DNA from: CAVVEQ01 sp963747315
Lineage (GTDB): Bacteria > Chloroflexota > Anaerolineae > Anaerolineales > Anaerolineaceae
Assembly (NCBI GenBank): GCA_963747315.1
Contig: CAVVEQ010000005.1
Coordinates: 124,001-188,000 of the forward strand
Direction of reading: 5' to 3'
Length of the DNA stretch: 64,000 bases
Below are positions 63,490-64,000 of this stretch, in pieces. Position 1 is the stretch's first letter, and each line of letters starts with the position of its first letter. A program made the translations under genes and the position numbers. The notes under the pieces are model-generated. The model was given only the letters and a program-made list of their open reading frames with translations. It was not told the DNA's origin and made no database searches.

Positions 63490-64000
63490 TCAAGCCCGCC
63501 AGAATCCGCGCCGGACCGGGCGCATATCCTCCACGGTCACAAATGCGCTCGGATCCGCCTCAAGCACAATGGTATCGACGTTGCCTACATCCTTGCGAAG
63601 CACGCTGCAGTGCAGCACCGTTACGGTTCCGTCCTTGCCCCTGGCGGGGATCTCGGTGACTGCATATCCATCCTTGCGCAGCGAGGCAGCGATGGCTGCT
63701 CCGCGCATCGAGCTGATGATGGTCATCAGGGAGTGCCCAACAGCCAGCCGTTCTTCGATCTTCATCCCCACCACGTTGCCTGTCGCAAACCCTGCCGCGT
63801 AACCAATGATATTGTATACATTCCCCAGGTTTGTGAGCACGGAGCTGATGGCGATAATGAAAACGAGTGATTGAAAGAAGCCGAGTATCCAGGCCAACCC
63901 TTTGCGGCCGCGCATCACAAAGAGGACTCTCAGGGTATCCAGCGACATATCCACGACGCGCAGGCCAAAAATGAGCAGCCCGCCGAAAAGTGCACCCCAG
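63490..64000 (-). CDS. UPF0316 (DUF2179/DUF5698) membrane protein, 5' end outside the window
   Basis: The frame is open to the right edge; 170 codons are visible. Reading inward: 'LLIFGLRVVDMSLDTLRVLF' (TM1, family hallmark), 'WILGFFQSLVFIIAISSVL' (TM2), 'IIGYAAGFATGNVVGMKIEE' (TM3), then a DUF2179-like soluble part 'GYAVTEIPARGKDGTVTVLH'. The family has unknown function; the soluble half resembles the C-terminal domain of YitT proteins. Probably only a few residues of the N-terminus are missing. Confidence 0.85.
   Translation of the reverse strand, partial: WGALFGGLLIFGLRVVDMSLDTLRVLFVMRGRKGLAWILGFFQSLVFIIAISSVLTNLGNVYNIIGYAAGFATGNVVGMKIEERLAVGHSLMTIISSMRGAAIAASLRKDGYAVTEIPARGKDGTVTVLHCSVLRKDVGNVDTIVLEADPSAFVTVEDMRPVRRGFWRA

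Noticed and set aside
1..64000. CRISPR array, rRNA, complete tRNA or tmRNA, and insertion sequences
   Set aside because: No regularly spaced direct repeats, no rRNA-like stretch, no complete cloverleaf, and no transposase-like gene or flanking inverted repeats are visible.

Overview
The window reads as a bacterial chromosome segment. It is fairly GC-rich and gene-dense and encodes many lipoproteins with Pro/Thr-rich spacers behind the lipobox. The family mix includes DUF3048, META-domain, DUF402, DUF2085, DUF4126, an RRM protein, paired AI-2E transporters and a GctAB/P5C-dehydrogenase set. This mix suggests an anaerobic or facultative Chloroflexota of Anaerolineae type. That placement is an inference from gene content; no rRNA or ribosomal protein gene is present to test it. 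I found no complete tRNA, rRNA gene, CRISPR array, phage or intact insertion sequence.

Layout. 0-3 kb: the end of a membrane-anchored phosphatase-superfamily gene, a nuclease/phosphatase gene and a 1.2 kb AT-rich gap. 3-7 kb: SCP2-like and PIG-L deacetylase genes, then ltaE and ilvE on the minus strand. 6.7-14.7 kb: plus-strand envelope genes (DUF1269, lipoproteins, an unrecognised helical-repeat protein, a bactofilin-like membrane protein, lactate permease). 14.7-17.3 kb: a minus-strand operon of a CRP-family regulator, a ferredoxin, a DUF438-hemerythrin-PAS protein and a cupin. 17.4-22.9 kb: a GAF-SpoIIE phosphatase translationally coupled to a giant Ser/Thr kinase-AAA-TPR protein, then a DUF2807 protein. 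23-32 kb: M14 peptidase, L,D-transpeptidase, UbiA, ABC ATPase, DUF402, VIT1-type metal transporter with an ArsR regulator, small membrane proteins and a DUF3048 lipoprotein. 32.3-34.2 kb: a candidate small transcript, pfkA, and an RRM gene with a long leader. 34-41 kb: MFS, then a five-gene minus-strand operon (P5C dehydrogenase, GctA, GctB, 2-hydroxyacid dehydrogenase, HAD), preceded by a CoA-binding protein. 41-45 kb: two CPBP proteases flanking a degenerate tRNA-like 3' end, and a nucleoside hydrolase. 45-53 kb: a two-component system with an orphan receiver, then a set of small stress/membrane proteins and two AI-2E transporters. 53-62.4 kb: a tightly packed minus-strand operon (C39 peptidase-TPR, SbcD, CNNM/HlyC, SbcC, two glycosyltransferases). 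62.5-64 kb: a TPR membrane protein and a UPF0316 protein cut by the window edge.

The most striking global feature is that thirteen genes are interrupted by small frameshifts. In every case the frame is restored by removing inserted bases, almost always a single base. None needs an added base, although one junction could equally be a one-base deletion. Coding is intact on both sides. This one-sided bias points to insertion-type sequencing or assembly error rather than gene decay. I annotate these genes as single CDSs and give each break point.

Functional themes: redox or NO sensing (CRP, ferredoxin, hemerythrin), envelope and general stress, partner-switch/kinase signalling, and proline/glutamate breakdown possibly by the hydroxyglutarate route.
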